A DNA stretch of 64,000 nt from Candidatus Kapaibacterium sp. (GCA_026003475.1 BPHJ01000001.1:1177189-1241188); one strand, 5' to 3'. Counted from the stretch's first letter, positions 36,364 to 46,635 are shown. Translations and numbers: made by a program. The notes: generated by a model not told the origin, from the sequence alone.

Positions 36364-38877
36364 TCAGTTGAGCTGATGGAGTGGTAACCCATCGGCACTG
36401 GGAGCATCGGCCGGTTCAGTGTCATCGCCGTTGGATTCCTCGTTCTCGTCTTGAGGTGCAACGGCGATGTCAGCAATTTCTTCGTCTTCTTCCAAGCGGA
36501 TCAAGCGCACTCCTTGTGTGTTGCGCCCGATGAGACGAATGTCTCGTGCTGGCTGACGAATAAGCCGACCAGATTTGGTGATAACAACCAGATCATCGTC
36601 ATCGGTGATTTCCAGGAGCGCAACGACATTCCCCGTTTTTTCGGTGATGTTCATCGAGATCACGCCTTTTGCACCGCGTCGTGTCAGTCGGAAGTCTTGG
36701 TAACGCGTCCGTTTGCCGTACCCTTTTTCTCCAACAACGACCACTTGTGTCTCGGGATGCTTGATGGCAACCATCGAAACCACATAGTCGTCGTCTTCGA
36801 GCTTGATCCCGCGAACACCGGCAGCATTTCGTCCCATCGGGCGCACATCGCTTTCTCGGAACCGGCATGCCATACCGTGATGCGTACCAATGATGATGTC
36901 GTAGCTGCCATCGGTCAACCGCGCGTCGAGCAGAATATCACCCTCGGACAAGGTAATGGCAATTTTTCCGCTCGAGCGCACACTCTCGAATTCCGAGAGC
37001 ACCGTTTTCTTGACCGTTCCCTGCCGCGTGCACATGAAGATGTACTTATCGTCGGAGAACTCCCCTTGGACGAGCAAATACGCAGTGACACGCTCACCAG
37101 ACTCGACGCTGATGATATTGGCGATCGAGCGTCCTTTCGCCGTTCGTCCCCCTTCGGGAATATCGTACACTTTCACGCGGAAAACGCGCCCGCGGTCGGT
37201 GAAAAAGAGTAGGTAGTCGTGCGTGGAAGCACGGAGCAGGTGTTGGACAAAGTCGTCGTCGTAGGTGCTGGCACCGCTGAGTCCTTTGCCGCCACGTCCC
37301 TGACGACGGAAACTGGCAAGAGGTGTGCGTTTGATCATCCCTTTGCGGGAGATGGTCACGATCACATCCTCGTTGGCGATCATGTCCTCGATGGTGAATT
37401 CACGTGCGTTGTAAACGATGTCGGTGCGCCGTTCATCGCCGAATTTGGTTGCCAGCGCTGTCAGCTCCTCGTTGATCACCTGGAGTTGGAGTTCTTTGCT
37501 GGCAAGGATTGCACGGAGCCGCTCGATGGTCTTGAGAAGTTCCCGGTATTCGTGCTGGATTTTCTCTCGCTCCAGTCCTGTCAAGCGTTGCAGACGCATA
37601 TCAAGAATCGCTTTGGCTTGAATCTCACTCAAGCCGAACCGCTCTTGGAGCCGCACCGACGCAATCTCGGGCGTTTCGGATTTCTTGATCGTCTCGATAA
37701 CAGCATCGATGTTATCGAGCGCGATGATGAATCCCTCCAAGATGTGTGCACGGCGTTCGGCTTGATCGAGCTCGAACTGTGTTCGTCGAACAACAACCTC
37801 GTTGCGGAATTCAAGGAAATGTTCCAACAATTGCCGGAGCGTGAGCAAGCGCGGGCGTCCACCGACAAGCGCAATCATGTTTGCGGCGAAGGTGGTCTGG
37901 AGCTGCGTCTTCTTGTACAAGTTGTTGAGAACAACCCGCGGTATTGCATCGCGCCGCAATTCCAGGACGATACGGATTCCATCACGATCGGACTCGTCGC
38001 GGATGTCCGTGATGCCATCGAGTGATTTGCTCCGGACCAAATCGGCGATTTTCTCGATGAGAGCAGACTTGGTTACGCCGTAGGGAATCTCAGTGACAAC
38101 GATAGATTCTTTGCCCGACTTTGCGATTTCGATACTTGCCCGTGCGCGCACCTGTATCGAACCATGACCGGTCAAGTATGTCTCGCGCACACCTTCGTAC
38201 CCATAAATGATACCACCGGTCGGGAAGTCCGGCGCTTTGACGTACTGGAGCAACTCTTCATCACTGATTGCTGGATTGGCAATGAGTGCTTGAAGTGCGA
38301 CGACAATTTCGCGGAGGTTGTGGGGGGGAATCTTGGTGCTCATCCCGACGGCAATGCCTTCAGCACCATTGACCAACAGCAGCGGAACAGCCGTAGGAAG
38401 AACTTTGGGCTCTTGAAGGGATTCGTCGAAATTGGGGCGGAAATCAACCGTATTTTTTTCGATATCGCGCAGTACTTCGAGTGCGATCGAGGCTAAGCGC
38501 GCCTCGGTGTACCGCATTGCTGCCGGCGCATCATTGTCAATCGAGCCAAAATTCCCTTGACCATCAACCAGAGGATAGCGCAAGGACCACTCCTGCGCCA
38601 TACGGACCATCGCATCGTAAACCGATGAATCGCCGTGTGGATGGTACTTACCGAGCACCTCCCCGACCAACCGTGCCGACTTGCGGTACGGACGATTCGG
38701 TAGCAATCCAAGCTCGTTCATCGCGTAGAGAATTCGGCGCTGCACTGGCTTGAGCCCATCCCGAACGTCGGGAAGTGCCCGTGCAACGATGACCGACATT
38801 GCATAGTCGAGATACGCCGAACGCATCTCATCTTCAAAGAGCACAGGGACAATATGCCCGGAGCGTGAAATATCCAT
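36364..38877 (-). CDS. gyrA: DNA gyrase subunit A
   Basis: This is the 837-residue breakage-reunion subunit of DNA gyrase. The catalytic Tyr is Y123 in AMRYTEARL. The quinolone-resistance region [13 protein letters not shown] keeps the wild-type Ser and Asp at the positions equivalent to E. coli 83 and 87. The C-terminal beta-pinwheel contains the GyrA box as QGRGGKG, which separates it from ParC. The acidic tail is typical. It leads an apparent gyrA-trxB-MFS operon and is divergent from a GNAT gene. Confidence 0.97.
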   Translation of the reverse strand: MDISRSGHIVPVLFEDEMRSAYLDYAMSVIVARALPDVRDGLKPVQRRILYAMNELGLLPNRPYRKSARLVGEVLGKYHPHGDSSVYDAMVRMAQEWSLRYPLVDGQGNFGSIDNDAPAAMRYTEARLASIALEVLRDIEKNTVDFRPNFDESLQEPKVLPTAVPLLLVNGAEGIAVGMSTKIPPHNLREIVVALQALIANPAISDEELLQYVKAPDFPTGGIIYGYEGVRETYLTGHGSIQVRARASIEIAKSGKESIVVTEIPYGVTKSALIEKIADLVRSKSLDGITDIRDESDRDGIRIVLELRRDAIPRVVLNNLYKKTQLQTTFAANMIALVGGRPRLLTLRQLLEHFLEFRNEVVVRRTQFELDQAERRAHILEGFIIALDNIDAVIETIKKSETPEIASVRLQERFGLSEIQAKAILDMRLQRLTGLEREKIQHEYRELLKTIERLRAILASKELQLQVINEELTALATKFGDERRTDIVYNAREFTIEDMIANEDVIVTISRKGMIKRTPLASFRRQGRGGKGLSGASTYDDDFVQHLLRASTHDYLLFFTDRGRVFRVKVYDIPEGGRTAKGRSIANIISVESGERVTAYLLVQGEFSDDKYIFMCTRQGTVKKTVLSEFESVRSSGKIAITLSEGDILLDARLTDGSYDIIIGTHHGMACRFRESDVRPMGRNAAGVRGIKLEDDDYVVSMVAIKHPETQVVVVGEKGYGKRTRYQDFRLTRRGAKGVISMNITEKTGNVVALLEITDDDDLVVITKSGRLIRQPARDIRLIGRNTQGVRLIRLEEDEEIADIAVAPQDENEESNGDDTEPADAPSADGLPLHQLN

Positions 38878-38920
38878 ATCAGCCAGGTACGTGCATCAAA
38901 AAATAGTTTCGGTCGCACTG

Positions 38921-38928
38921 CAAAAATA
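38921..38928 (-). promoter_or_regulatory. Putative -7 promoter element of gyrA
   Basis: TATTTTTG followed by C lies 44 bases upstream of the gyrA ATG on the minus strand. A second, one-base-longer version (TATTTTTTG, 38905-38897) is closer to the start and is an alternative. Confidence 0.35.
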
Positions 38929-39021
38929 CCGAATCCCATTGCGGCTACTTGTCGGCCAGCTTGTAACTGCTGTCCACAGTCGTGCGTAGGTGCACATCAA
39001 CAAACCAACCCGGTTTTTTCG

Positions 39022-39411
39022 ATGGAAATTGTGCAACGACCGCTCACCGCCAATCAATACATCGCGCTCTGTCGCGATAGTGGGTTGCGCAGACCCATTG
39101 ATCAACCCGATCGAATCGTCCGTATGATTGGCGAAGCGAATATCTTCTTGAGCTGTTGGTTCCGTGGTCAGCCCATCGCAATGCTCCGTGCTTGGAGCGA
39201 TTGGGTGTATGTTTGTTACATAGCCGATCTTGCTGTGGCGCGCCCGCATCAGCGACAAGGCATTGGTCGTGCGTTGATCGAACATCTGCGTGCACTTCTG
39301 GGCCAGACAGTGCAATTGGTGGTGGTCGCTGCAGCGGAAGCAACTTCCTTTTATCACCATCTCGGCTTCGAAAAGTCGCAGTGTACATTTCTTGTACGGA
39401 GGAAGCAGTGA
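39022..39411 (+). CDS. GNAT-family N-acetyltransferase
   Basis: This is a small single-domain acetyltransferase of 129 residues. The acetyl-CoA loop is in HQRQGIGRALIEHLRALLG (pattern Q/RxxGxG/A), preceded by VCYIADLAVA and followed by the C-terminal ATSFYHHLGFEKS strand-turn typical of the family. The substrate is unknown. Its stop overlaps the start of the small membrane protein gene (TGATG). Confidence 0.88.
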   Translation: MEIVQRPLTANQYIALCRDSGLRRPIDQPDRIVRMIGEANIFLSCWFRGQPIAMLRAWSDWVYVCYIADLAVARPHQRQGIGRALIEHLRALLGQTVQLVVVAAAEATSFYHHLGFEKSQCTFLVRRKQ

Positions 39412-39599
39412 TGCAACGACGAACTGCATTGGGTACATCGCTCATCCTGCTCGGACTGGCGCTGCTCGGACTGTTGAGCGTTGCACTCCTGTCGTTTGAT
39501 CATCCAGTCCGGATCATCGTCCAAGCGATTGCAAACGTGCTGGTCATGCTTGCCGCGATTTTGATCTACAGCATATTTCGGAAAGAAAAGCATCGGTAG
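39411..39599 (+). CDS. Small two-helix membrane protein
   Basis: This 62-residue protein has two hydrophobic stretches (TSLILLGLALLGLLSVALLS and VQAIANVLVMLAAILIYSIF) and a basic tail FRKEKHR. It starts one base inside the GNAT stop (TGATG) with GGAGG at 39398-39402, a good ribosome binding site, so it is likely real and translationally coupled. No family is recognised. Confidence 0.65.
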   Translation: MQRRTALGTSLILLGLALLGLLSVALLSFDHPVRIIVQAIANVLVMLAAILIYSIFRKEKHR

Positions 39600-39644
39600 C
39601 CACAGGCTGTAGCTTTGCGGCACGAACTCACGTGCAATCGCTCC

Positions 39645-40517
39645 ATGCCACGTTCCCGACTGACCGTGACGATCTACGAACTCATCCTTCTCCTTGCAGG
39701 TGTGCTCTCGGCAAGTGTCGGTTTGCGAGGGTTCCTGCTTCCTGTGGGATTCATTGACGGTGGCGTTACCGGGAGCTCGCTTCTTCTGACTGCTGTCACC
39801 GGCATTCCACTGTCGGCTTGGCTGTTGCTCCTGAACACGCCGTTTATCGTGCTTGCCTATCGCAACCAGGGAATGCACTTTGCCCTCCGCACGCTTGCAG
39901 CAATCGCACTCCTTTCAGGAATGGTCGCTGTGCTACCGGTGAACGCTATCACGCAGGATAAATTCCTCGACGCAATCTTTGGTGGCATCTTCTTAGGTGC
40001 AGGCATTGGTTTAGCTATCCGCGGCGGTGCGGTCCTCGATGGGACTGAAATCTTGGCAGTAATGATCAGCCGCCACACAATTCTCAGCATCGGTGACGTG
40101 ATCTTGCTGTTCAACATTGCCCTCTTCAGCATTGCTGCATTTGTGCTGTCAGTCGAAGTTGCACTCTACGCGATCATCACCTATGCCGTAGCGTCGAAAG
40201 CAGTGGACTTCATCGTTGATGGCATCGAAGAGTATATCGCCGTCCTGATTATTTCCGATCAGAGCGATGCGATTCGTCGTGCGATTATTACTCAGCTCGG
40301 GCATGGCTGCACCGTGATCGAAGGAAAACGTGGCTATTCGCTCGAGCATGGTGCGTTGCGACGAACCGAGATTCTCTACAGCATCATCACGCGGCTCGAG
40401 GTAACCAAATTTTTGAGCACCGTCCGCGGACTCGATCCGGATGCATTCATTGTCATGACAACGGCAAAAGACCTCCGAGGGGGCTGGGTACGAAAACGCC
40501 GGCTCGTCCATACTTGA
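39645..40517 (+). CDS. YitT-family (DUF161/DUF2179) membrane protein
   Basis: This protein has about 290 residues with five to six TM helices in the first ~190 (LILLLAGVLSASVGLRGFLL, then GFIDGGVTGSSLLL and FLGAGIGLAIRGGAVLDGTE), followed by a cytoplasmic DUF2179-like domain (VLIISDQSDAIRRAIITQL, then GCTVIEGKRGYS). This is the standard YitT layout. The family has no firmly established activity. ATG 39645 is preferred to an upstream TTG. Confidence 0.85.
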   Translation: MPRSRLTVTIYELILLLAGVLSASVGLRGFLLPVGFIDGGVTGSSLLLTAVTGIPLSAWLLLLNTPFIVLAYRNQGMHFALRTLAAIALLSGMVAVLPVNAITQDKFLDAIFGGIFLGAGIGLAIRGGAVLDGTEILAVMISRHTILSIGDVILLFNIALFSIAAFVLSVEVALYAIITYAVASKAVDFIVDGIEEYIAVLIISDQSDAIRRAIITQLGHGCTVIEGKRGYSLEHGALRRTEILYSIITRLEVTKFLSTVRGLDPDAFIVMTTAKDLRGGWVRKRRLVHT

Positions 40518-40531
40518 GCCCATGGCAGCAC

Positions 40532-40539
40532 TATCTTCG
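40532..40539 (+). promoter_or_regulatory. Putative -7 promoter element of the Cys/Met enzyme gene
   Basis: TATCTTCG followed by CA, 36 bases before the ATG at 40575; the same 10 bases occur before purB. A TTG lies only 15 bases upstream, shorter than the usual spacer. Confidence 0.28.
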
Positions 40540-40574
40540 CAAGTCGTTTTTCCACCATTGCAGCACTGAGTGTT

Positions 40575-41720
40575 ATGCCATTGGGTTTTGCAACGAAGGC
40601 AATACACATCGGCCAAGAACCTGATGCCCTCACGGGAAGTGTCACCGTTCCGCTCTACCAAACCTCGACCTTTGCACAAGAGGCCATCGGAGTCCACAAG
40701 GGTTTCGAATACGCGCGGACGCAGAATCCGACGCGCACAGCATGGGAGCGGAATATTGCCGCTCTCGAAAATGGTAGTCATGCTATTGCTTTTGCCAGCG
40801 GGATGGCTGCAATTGATGCTATCGCACGGCTCTTCGATGCCGGCGACCACCTTCTCCTGGCAGAGGACATGTACGGGGGAACATTTCGCCTCTTCGACAC
40901 CGTGCTACGACGCCATGGCGTGCTCTTCGATACCGTGGACATGCGCGACCTGCGCGCCGTCCGCGCTGCACTGCGTCCAACGACGCGGCTCCTGTTTACC
41001 GAAACGCCGACCAATCCATTGATGAACCTCAGCGACATTGCAGCATTGGCAGATATTGCTCACTCTGCCGGTGCGCTGCTGGCCGTTGACAACACCTTTG
41101 CATCGCCTTACTTCCAACAACCCCTTCGATGGGGCGCCGACATCGTCGTCCACTCAGCGACCAAGTATCTCGGTGGTCATTCTGACCTTGTGCATGGCGT
41201 AGTGATCGTCCACTCTTCGGAGCTTGCCGAACGGCTCTACTTCCTGCAGAATGCTGCTGGTGCCGTGCCTGGACCATTTGACTGTTGGCTGCTGCTGCGC
41301 TCGGTCAAAACCTTGGCGCTCCGAATGGAGCAGCATCAGCGGAACGCGCAGGTGATTGCAGAACTGTGTAGCACCCATCCTGCCGTTGCGCGTGTGCACT
41401 ACCCTGGCTTGCCTTCGCATCCCCAGCACGAACTGGCACTCCGGCAGATGAGCGGATTCTCGGGCATGGTCTCGATTGACCTGGGTTCGCGAGAAAAGGC
41501 AGACCGCTTCATCGCGGGCTTGCGCATCATCACACTGGCAGAATCGCTCGGTGGTGTGGAGTCGCTGGTATGCCACCCAGCAACAATGACCCACGCAAGC
41601 ATTCCTGAAGCGCAACGCCGTGCACGTGGCATCACCGATGGGCTTGTGCGATTGAGTATTGGCATCGAGGATACCAACGACCTTCGCGACGATGTTCGCC
41701 ATGCCCTCGACCAGTGCTGA
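40575..41720 (+). CDS. Cystathionine gamma-synthase/lyase-type PLP enzyme
   Basis: This 381-residue fold-type I PLP enzyme belongs to the Cys/Met metabolism family. The PLP-binding Lys is in HSATKYLGGHSD. Also present are YARTQNPTRTAWERNIAALE, ASGMAAI, AEDMYGGTFRLFD, ETPTNPLMNLSDI, AVDNTFASPYFQQPL and the C-terminal ESLGGVESLVCHPATMTHAS. Whether it makes cystathionine (MetB) or cleaves it (MetC or CGL) cannot be settled from motifs. It precedes tsaB with a ~20-base overlap. Confidence 0.92.
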   Translation: MPLGFATKAIHIGQEPDALTGSVTVPLYQTSTFAQEAIGVHKGFEYARTQNPTRTAWERNIAALENGSHAIAFASGMAAIDAIARLFDAGDHLLLAEDMYGGTFRLFDTVLRRHGVLFDTVDMRDLRAVRAALRPTTRLLFTETPTNPLMNLSDIAALADIAHSAGALLAVDNTFASPYFQQPLRWGADIVVHSATKYLGGHSDLVHGVVIVHSSELAERLYFLQNAAGAVPGPFDCWLLLRSVKTLALRMEQHQRNAQVIAELCSTHPAVARVHYPGLPSHPQHELALRQMSGFSGMVSIDLGSREKADRFIAGLRIITLAESLGGVESLVCHPATMTHASIPEAQRRARGITDGLVRLSIGIEDTNDLRDDVRHALDQC

Positions 41721-42399
41721 TTTGGGTATCCATCTGTTGGCAATCGAAACCAGCGGAAGTGTCTGCTCGGTGTGCCTTCTGCGCGATAATCGGATGCTTG
41801 CCGAGTACACCCTCGATGAGCCGAACGTTCACGATCGCATGCTTGCGACATTGGTCGAGCGAGTACTGAGCGAAACTTCCAGCCGAGCGGATCTGCTCAG
41901 TGCTATTGCAGTCAGTGCTGGACCTGGATCGTTTACGGGCTTGCGGATTGGTTTCGCGTTCGCAAAAGGAATGTGCTTGGCAAGCAACATTGCCTTCATC
42001 CCTGTACCAACTCTCGAAGCTTGTGCTGGTGCTGCTGTTCCGATTGCTCGTATGCTGCATGATTGCGACATCGCGGCAGTCATCCACGCACGCGACGATC
42101 GCTGGTATGCACAGCATTTTTCTGCCGAGGGCCAACCCTTGACGGAACCATACCTTACCGACAGCACGTCTCTTCAGCAGCGCATCTTGACCCAAACACT
42201 CCTCTGCGGCCCAGGAGCTGCAGCATTCCGACAAGGCCTGCACGTGCCAGGCTTGGAGCGACTGACAGCACGATTCATCGCACGTCAAGCGCTCGAATAC
42301 TTCCGGCAGGGCAGATTCGCCGACCCCTCAACAGCAACGCCCCTCTACCTCGAAGAATTCGTCCCCCGCAGGACTGCGGTGATACACCCGCCGCTCTAA
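41701..42399 (+). CDS. tsaB: tRNA threonylcarbamoyladenosine biosynthesis protein TsaB
   Basis: TsaB is the catalytically silent ASKHA partner that binds TsaD (encoded at 9.0-10.0 kb) for t6A modification. The N-terminus LLAIETSGSVCSVCLL and the conserved AVSAGPGSFTGLRIGFAFAKG are diagnostic. Length is about 232 residues. The start is ATG 41701 or 41692, both inside the preceding gene. No tsaE is seen in the window. Confidence 0.92.
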   Translation: MPSTSADLGIHLLAIETSGSVCSVCLLRDNRMLAEYTLDEPNVHDRMLATLVERVLSETSSRADLLSAIAVSAGPGSFTGLRIGFAFAKGMCLASNIAFIPVPTLEACAGAAVPIARMLHDCDIAAVIHARDDRWYAQHFSAEGQPLTEPYLTDSTSLQQRILTQTLLCGPGAAAFRQGLHVPGLERLTARFIARQALEYFRQGRFADPSTATPLYLEEFVPRRTAVIHPPL

Positions 42400-42407
42400 C
42401 GCTGCCC

Positions 42408-42415
42408 TATCTTCG
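42408..42415 (+). promoter_or_regulatory. Putative -7 promoter element of purB
   Basis: TATCTTCG followed by CA, 55 bases before the purB ATG and 9 bases after the tsaB stop. It has the same sequence as the element upstream of the Cys/Met enzyme gene. Confidence 0.28.
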
Positions 42416-42469
42416 CAGCGACATTGTTCTGAAACGAACCATTTCGTCCGAGTATCGGAATTCTGTGCA

Positions 42470-43768
42470 ATGATCGAACGCTACACCCGCCCGGAGATGG
42501 GCGCCATTTGGAGTGATGAAAACAAATTCCGCATCTGGCTTGAAATCGAACTGCTGGCGGTCGAAGCGCACGTCAAGCTCGGCGTCGTTCCTGCCAGCGA
42601 CTACGAAGAGCTTCGAGCAAAAGCTGGGTTTTCGGTTGAACGAATCGCCGAAATTGAACAGCAGACAAAGCACGATGTGATCGCCTTCCTGACCTGTGTT
42701 GCCGAAAAGGTCGGCTCGCCCGCCTCGCGCTGGCTGCACCTGGGCATGACCAGCAGTGATGTGCTCGATACGTGCTTAGCCGTGCAGCTCAAGCAAGCCG
42801 GCGAACTTTTGCTCGGCGATCTGGAGCAGTTGCGCACAGCACTGGCAGCAAAAGCGCTCGCGCATCGCTCCACAATCTGCGTCGGACGCACCCATGGCAT
42901 CCATGCCGAGCCGATGGTCTTTGGACTCAAATTTCTGCTCTACCATCAAGAATGCCAGCGAAACATTGAACGGATGCAACGCGCAATCGAGACGATCGCT
43001 GTTGGCAAGCTCAGCGGTGCAATCGGAACGTTCGAACATCTCGATCCCCGCGTCGAAGAGTACGTCTGCGCTCGACTGGGGCTGCGACCCGATCCCATTA
43101 CAACGCAGATCATTCAGCGCGATCGTCACGCGGAGTTTTTAACCACACTGGCAATCATCGCCAGCTCCTTGGAGAAAATCGCGCTCGAAGTGCGCCACTT
43201 GCAGCGCACTGAGGTGCGCGAAGCAGAAGAGCACTTCAGCCGTGGGCAGAAGGGTTCCTCCGCGATGCCACACAAGCGTAATCCAATCGTCAGTGAACGC
43301 ATCTGTGGACTGGCCCGGCTGCTCCGAAGTAACGCCATGGCAGCACTCGAAAACAACGCACTCTGGCATGAGCGTGACATCTCGCATAGCAGTGTCGAAC
43401 GCGTCATTTGTCCCGATTCGACCATTGCGCTCGACTACATGCTCGCACTGACAACCGAGCTAGTCGAAACATTGGTGGTGTATCCCGAACGCATGCTCGA
43501 GACAATCGAACGATCGCACGGCGTGATTTATTCCCAGGCAGTGTTACTCGAGCTTGTGCGCCGAGGGTTAACGCGCGAGGATGCTTATGCCATTGTGCAA
43601 TCGGCGGCTATGCGGTCGTGGGAGTCGGGGATCCATCTTCGCCAAACGATCGGAGAAGATCCGCGTATTCGTCAATACCTTCAGCCTGAAGAACTCGACG
43701 CGATCTTTCGCGGCGAGCATTCCCTTGTCAACATTCCGTACCTATACAAACGATGTGGCTTCGAGTAG
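42470..43768 (+). CDS. purB: Adenylosuccinate lyase
   Basis: PurB carries out two fumarate-releasing steps of purine synthesis (SAICAR to AICAR and adenylosuccinate to AMP). The family signature GSSAMPHKRNPI carries the flexible catalytic loop Ser. Also visible are MTSSDVLDTCLA, GRTHGIHAEPMVFGLK and KLSGAIGTF. Length is 432 residues, normal. Its 3' end overlaps the next gene by 16 bases. Confidence 0.97.
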   Translation: MIERYTRPEMGAIWSDENKFRIWLEIELLAVEAHVKLGVVPASDYEELRAKAGFSVERIAEIEQQTKHDVIAFLTCVAEKVGSPASRWLHLGMTSSDVLDTCLAVQLKQAGELLLGDLEQLRTALAAKALAHRSTICVGRTHGIHAEPMVFGLKFLLYHQECQRNIERMQRAIETIAVGKLSGAIGTFEHLDPRVEEYVCARLGLRPDPITTQIIQRDRHAEFLTTLAIIASSLEKIALEVRHLQRTEVREAEEHFSRGQKGSSAMPHKRNPIVSERICGLARLLRSNAMAALENNALWHERDISHSSVERVICPDSTIALDYMLALTTELVETLVVYPERMLETIERSHGVIYSQAVLLELVRRGLTREDAYAIVQSAAMRSWESGIHLRQTIGEDPRIRQYLQPEELDAIFRGEHSLVNIPYLYKRCGFE

Positions 43769-44979
43769 GTTCTCTGTTCATGCTGACGGTTGTCGTCTGC
43801 TCTGCGACCGATGGCGATCTGCCAACCATCAATCGCAAGTGGCGCATACCGGGTGATGTCAACGCCCATCAGCCAGTTGTGGCACCTGTCCTTTCGCCAG
43901 ATGGCAGCATTCTGTACTTTTCACGCAAGTACTACCCAGGTAACGTCGGCGGCTCGCGCGATCCCGACGACATCTGGTATGCACATCGCACCAGCGACTC
44001 GACCTGGAGCACACCCCGGCGACTCGATGCGCTCAACACGCCCAACAGCGATGTGCTTTTTGGTTTTGCTGCCGATGGTAAAACAGCGCTCATTCAACGC
44101 GGTAGCGGTAACGGGGAAACCGAACAGTTTGCCTTAGCACGCCAAGTCGGTAGTCAGTGGACCTTCGATCCCATCACCATCGAAGGCTACACGAACCGTT
44201 CCAGCTACTACTACGCATTCCTTTCGCCGGACATGCGAACACTGCTGCTTTCTATCGAAGGACCCGACTCTCGCGGCGGGCTCGACCTCTACGTGAGTCA
44301 TCGGATCGGGGACTCTCTGCACTGGTCATCCCCGCGCAATCTTGGCAGTACGGTCAATTCGAACGGTATGGAGACATCACCATTTTTAGCACGCGATGGT
44401 CGCACGCTCTACTATGCCTCGAGCGGCTTTCAATCGAACGGCAAGTACGACATCTACCTGACCCGGCGCCTCGACGATTCGTGGGAACGATGGTCAGAGC
44501 CGGTTCGACTCCCCGAACCCATCAACACCGACGAAATGGACCTTTGCTGGTGGCTGTTTCCAACTGGTGATACAGCGATCTACATTTCCACCGACGACGG
44601 TGCGCAGCGAATGGGCATTTACCTTGCAACGCTGGCACAGCAATACCAACCGCTGCCTCAGCGACTTTGGAGTGTTCGCTTTGCCTTCAATAGCAGCACT
44701 CTCCCGCCACAAGCAGTTCCCGACAGCATCCTTGTGCGGCTGGGACGCGCACGACACATACAACTCGATGGTCACACCGATTCACTCGGAAGCGACGCCT
44801 ACAACGAGCATCTTGCGCTTGCCCGAGCGCGTGCCGTCGAAGCCTACCTTCGCAGGCACGGCATTCCATCAGAACGTATCAGCGTTCGCGGACACGGTCG
44901 CACAAGCCCTATCGCCCCCAACGACACCGAAGCGAACCGCGCCCTCAACCGTCGCGTGGAAATTCGCTGGGAGGAGTAG
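43753..44979 (+). CDS. WD40-like (PD40) propeller protein with OmpA domain
   Basis: This is a 408-residue envelope protein. A short hydrophobic signal (about 1-20) is followed by several PD40 blades (VVAPVLSPDGSILYFSRK, ETSPFLARDGRTLYYASSGF, MRTLLLSIEGPDSRGGLDL). A C-terminal OmpA domain (about 300-408) follows with IQLDGHTDSLGSDAYN, ALARARAVEAYLRRHGI and NRRVEIRWEE. This pairing is common in Bacteroidota outer-membrane or periplasmic proteins, including Por-associated ones such as PorE, but equivalence is not shown. It overlaps purB by 16 bases and the convergent GH57 gene by 35 bases. Confidence 0.82.
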   Translation: MWLRVGSLFMLTVVVCSATDGDLPTINRKWRIPGDVNAHQPVVAPVLSPDGSILYFSRKYYPGNVGGSRDPDDIWYAHRTSDSTWSTPRRLDALNTPNSDVLFGFAADGKTALIQRGSGNGETEQFALARQVGSQWTFDPITIEGYTNRSSYYYAFLSPDMRTLLLSIEGPDSRGGLDLYVSHRIGDSLHWSSPRNLGSTVNSNGMETSPFLARDGRTLYYASSGFQSNGKYDIYLTRRLDDSWERWSEPVRLPEPINTDEMDLCWWLFPTGDTAIYISTDDGAQRMGIYLATLAQQYQPLPQRLWSVRFAFNSSTLPPQAVPDSILVRLGRARHIQLDGHTDSLGSDAYNEHLALARARAVEAYLRRHGIPSERISVRGHGRTSPIAPNDTEANRALNRRVEIRWEE

Positions 44980-46630
44980 CCGGATGCATTGCTCCAAAGT
45001 GTTCGCCAGAGGTTGAATCCCTCGTCATGATCGGAACAGTGAGCTCGGCGGGCACAGGCACCCCCATTGCTCGATACGCCTCTGCAAGATGAAAACGGAA
45101 GAGCCCATCAAAAGCGGAGCGATATGCTGCCCGGTGGTCATCGCCAAACCACCAGAACCAATCGCTCCCTTCAGCGGTGAGCAAATGTCGGTACGCCGTT
45201 TCTCGGGCATCCTCGCTTAGGAACGACTCCCGCTCGGCAAAGCACACTCGAGCATCCCGAAGTAATTCCCACGCACGGCGATCTTCTCGATGGCCAATCC
45301 AAATCCGGAAACTCCCCTCGATCCACGAGCCGGGAACGACATGACGCAACACAGGTGTGGCAGGGCTGGTGGCCGCTTGTGCTGCCACCTGGCCAAAGGT
45401 AACTGTTTGGATCTGCTCGTCGGTTGTCAAGGCATCGTAGAGTGCCCGTAGAAACGGGGCGCCGTTGTGCCGATAGTATTCCCAACAGTTTTCCCCATCG
45501 AGGATAATCGGCACAACCGCTGTTTCCAGAAATGCCTCACCATGCTCGGCGATCAATACCGCACGAATGCTCCGGAGCCGTTCCAGAAAATCACGCACTG
45601 CCTGGCGTTCGTCCCACGAGCTGTACACAAACCCGATTGCATCGCTGAGCGCGTGATCACGGAAGAACACGATAATCTGCTTTCCACCTGCTTCTTTCCA
45701 CCGGTACGGGCGATAGTGGAGCGTTGGTGCATCGCTGCCGAGAGTGCGTACCAGAATTGTGCGATCGCTGGCTGTCCACTGGACGCCACACTCAGCAAGT
45801 ACCGAGAGTGCATCATCGCTGATACCTCCTTCGGCAAGCCACATCCCAAGCGGTGTCGGTGTGCGGTATGGCTCGATTTGTGCAATAGCGCGCTCGACCT
45901 GTGCGATCGCATCCTCCCGCCAAGCAAACGATGGCGAAAGTTTCTCCATGCCAGGATCGGACTCAGCAACCACGTCGGTCGAACACAGCAGCGGCAGTAT
46001 CGGGTGGTGGTAGGGCGAGACCGCCAACTCGGCCAAGCCGCATCGCTCCAGTCCACGAAGCCGCGGGAGCATCACCTCCAGAAGCTCAGCTTCCGTCGAA
46101 CAGAGAACAGCAAGATCATCACCGGAGAAATGCTTGCCCTTCCGCACGAGTCTGTCAATAGCCTCGGTTTGGCGAACGGTTTCCCCAAGCCACGCAAGCC
46201 GCATCCAGACCGATACATCCAGCCACTCCGTGTCGCTCCAGGTGTGAACGTTTCCCGCTTGGTACTGCTCATACAGCTCGCGGTAACGTTCGAAGGGCGC
46301 AATCATACGCTCGGCATTGCCCACGAATGCCCATTCGAGCAACTGTCGGCGTTCCACGGGTGAAAGCCGCCGCTGAGGCCAGTTCGATAGCTTGGCATGT
46401 TCATCACCGATGCTACCGTGCCTGTAGCATTCGATTTGCTCAAGGAGAATGGGGCTGAGATTGTAGGTCAAGCGCAACCGTGGGAATTCACGGTGAAGCG
46501 CGGGCAACTCGATGTAGTCCTTCGTCGCGTGCAAGCGCGCCCATGGAAGAATGGCACGTTCTCCTCTGCGGTAATCGGGTTGGTGAAAATGCCACAGAAT
46601 CGCAACACGGAGGACTGCTGCTGTGCTCAT
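44945..46630 (-). CDS. Glycoside hydrolase family 57 protein
   Basis: This is a 561-residue GH57 enzyme. Motif 1 is ILWHFHQPDYR near the N-terminus; the nucleophile region is GMWLAEGGISDDALSVLAEC; the acid/base region is PIILDGENCWEYYRHNG. GH57 includes alpha-amylases, branching enzymes and 4-alpha-glucanotransferases of alpha-glucan and glycogen metabolism, and the exact activity is not clear. No signal peptide is present, so it is cytoplasmic. It is the last gene of a ten-gene same-strand run, 5 bases after the M1 peptidase gene. Confidence 0.88.
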   Translation of the reverse strand: MSTAAVLRVAILWHFHQPDYRRGERAILPWARLHATKDYIELPALHREFPRLRLTYNLSPILLEQIECYRHGSIGDEHAKLSNWPQRRLSPVERRQLLEWAFVGNAERMIAPFERYRELYEQYQAGNVHTWSDTEWLDVSVWMRLAWLGETVRQTEAIDRLVRKGKHFSGDDLAVLCSTEAELLEVMLPRLRGLERCGLAELAVSPYHHPILPLLCSTDVVAESDPGMEKLSPSFAWREDAIAQVERAIAQIEPYRTPTPLGMWLAEGGISDDALSVLAECGVQWTASDRTILVRTLGSDAPTLHYRPYRWKEAGGKQIIVFFRDHALSDAIGFVYSSWDERQAVRDFLERLRSIRAVLIAEHGEAFLETAVVPIILDGENCWEYYRHNGAPFLRALYDALTTDEQIQTVTFGQVAAQAATSPATPVLRHVVPGSWIEGSFRIWIGHREDRRAWELLRDARVCFAERESFLSEDARETAYRHLLTAEGSDWFWWFGDDHRAAYRSAFDGLFRFHLAEAYRAMGVPVPAELTVPIMTRDSTSGEHFGAMHPATPPSEFPRDG

Positions 46631-46635
46631 CGCGA

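Noticed and set aside
37219-38025. Long open frame (268 codons) antisense to gyrA, and similar long antisense frames inside other genes such as 2562-3314 and 16197-16931
   Set aside because: They are shadows of conserved genes on the other strand, with no domain, no ribosome binding site and low-complexity translations.
38965-38995. Origin or DnaA box near gyrA
   Set aside because: Only one imperfect match (TGTCCACAG) is present, with no cluster of boxes and no dnaA or dnaN nearby.
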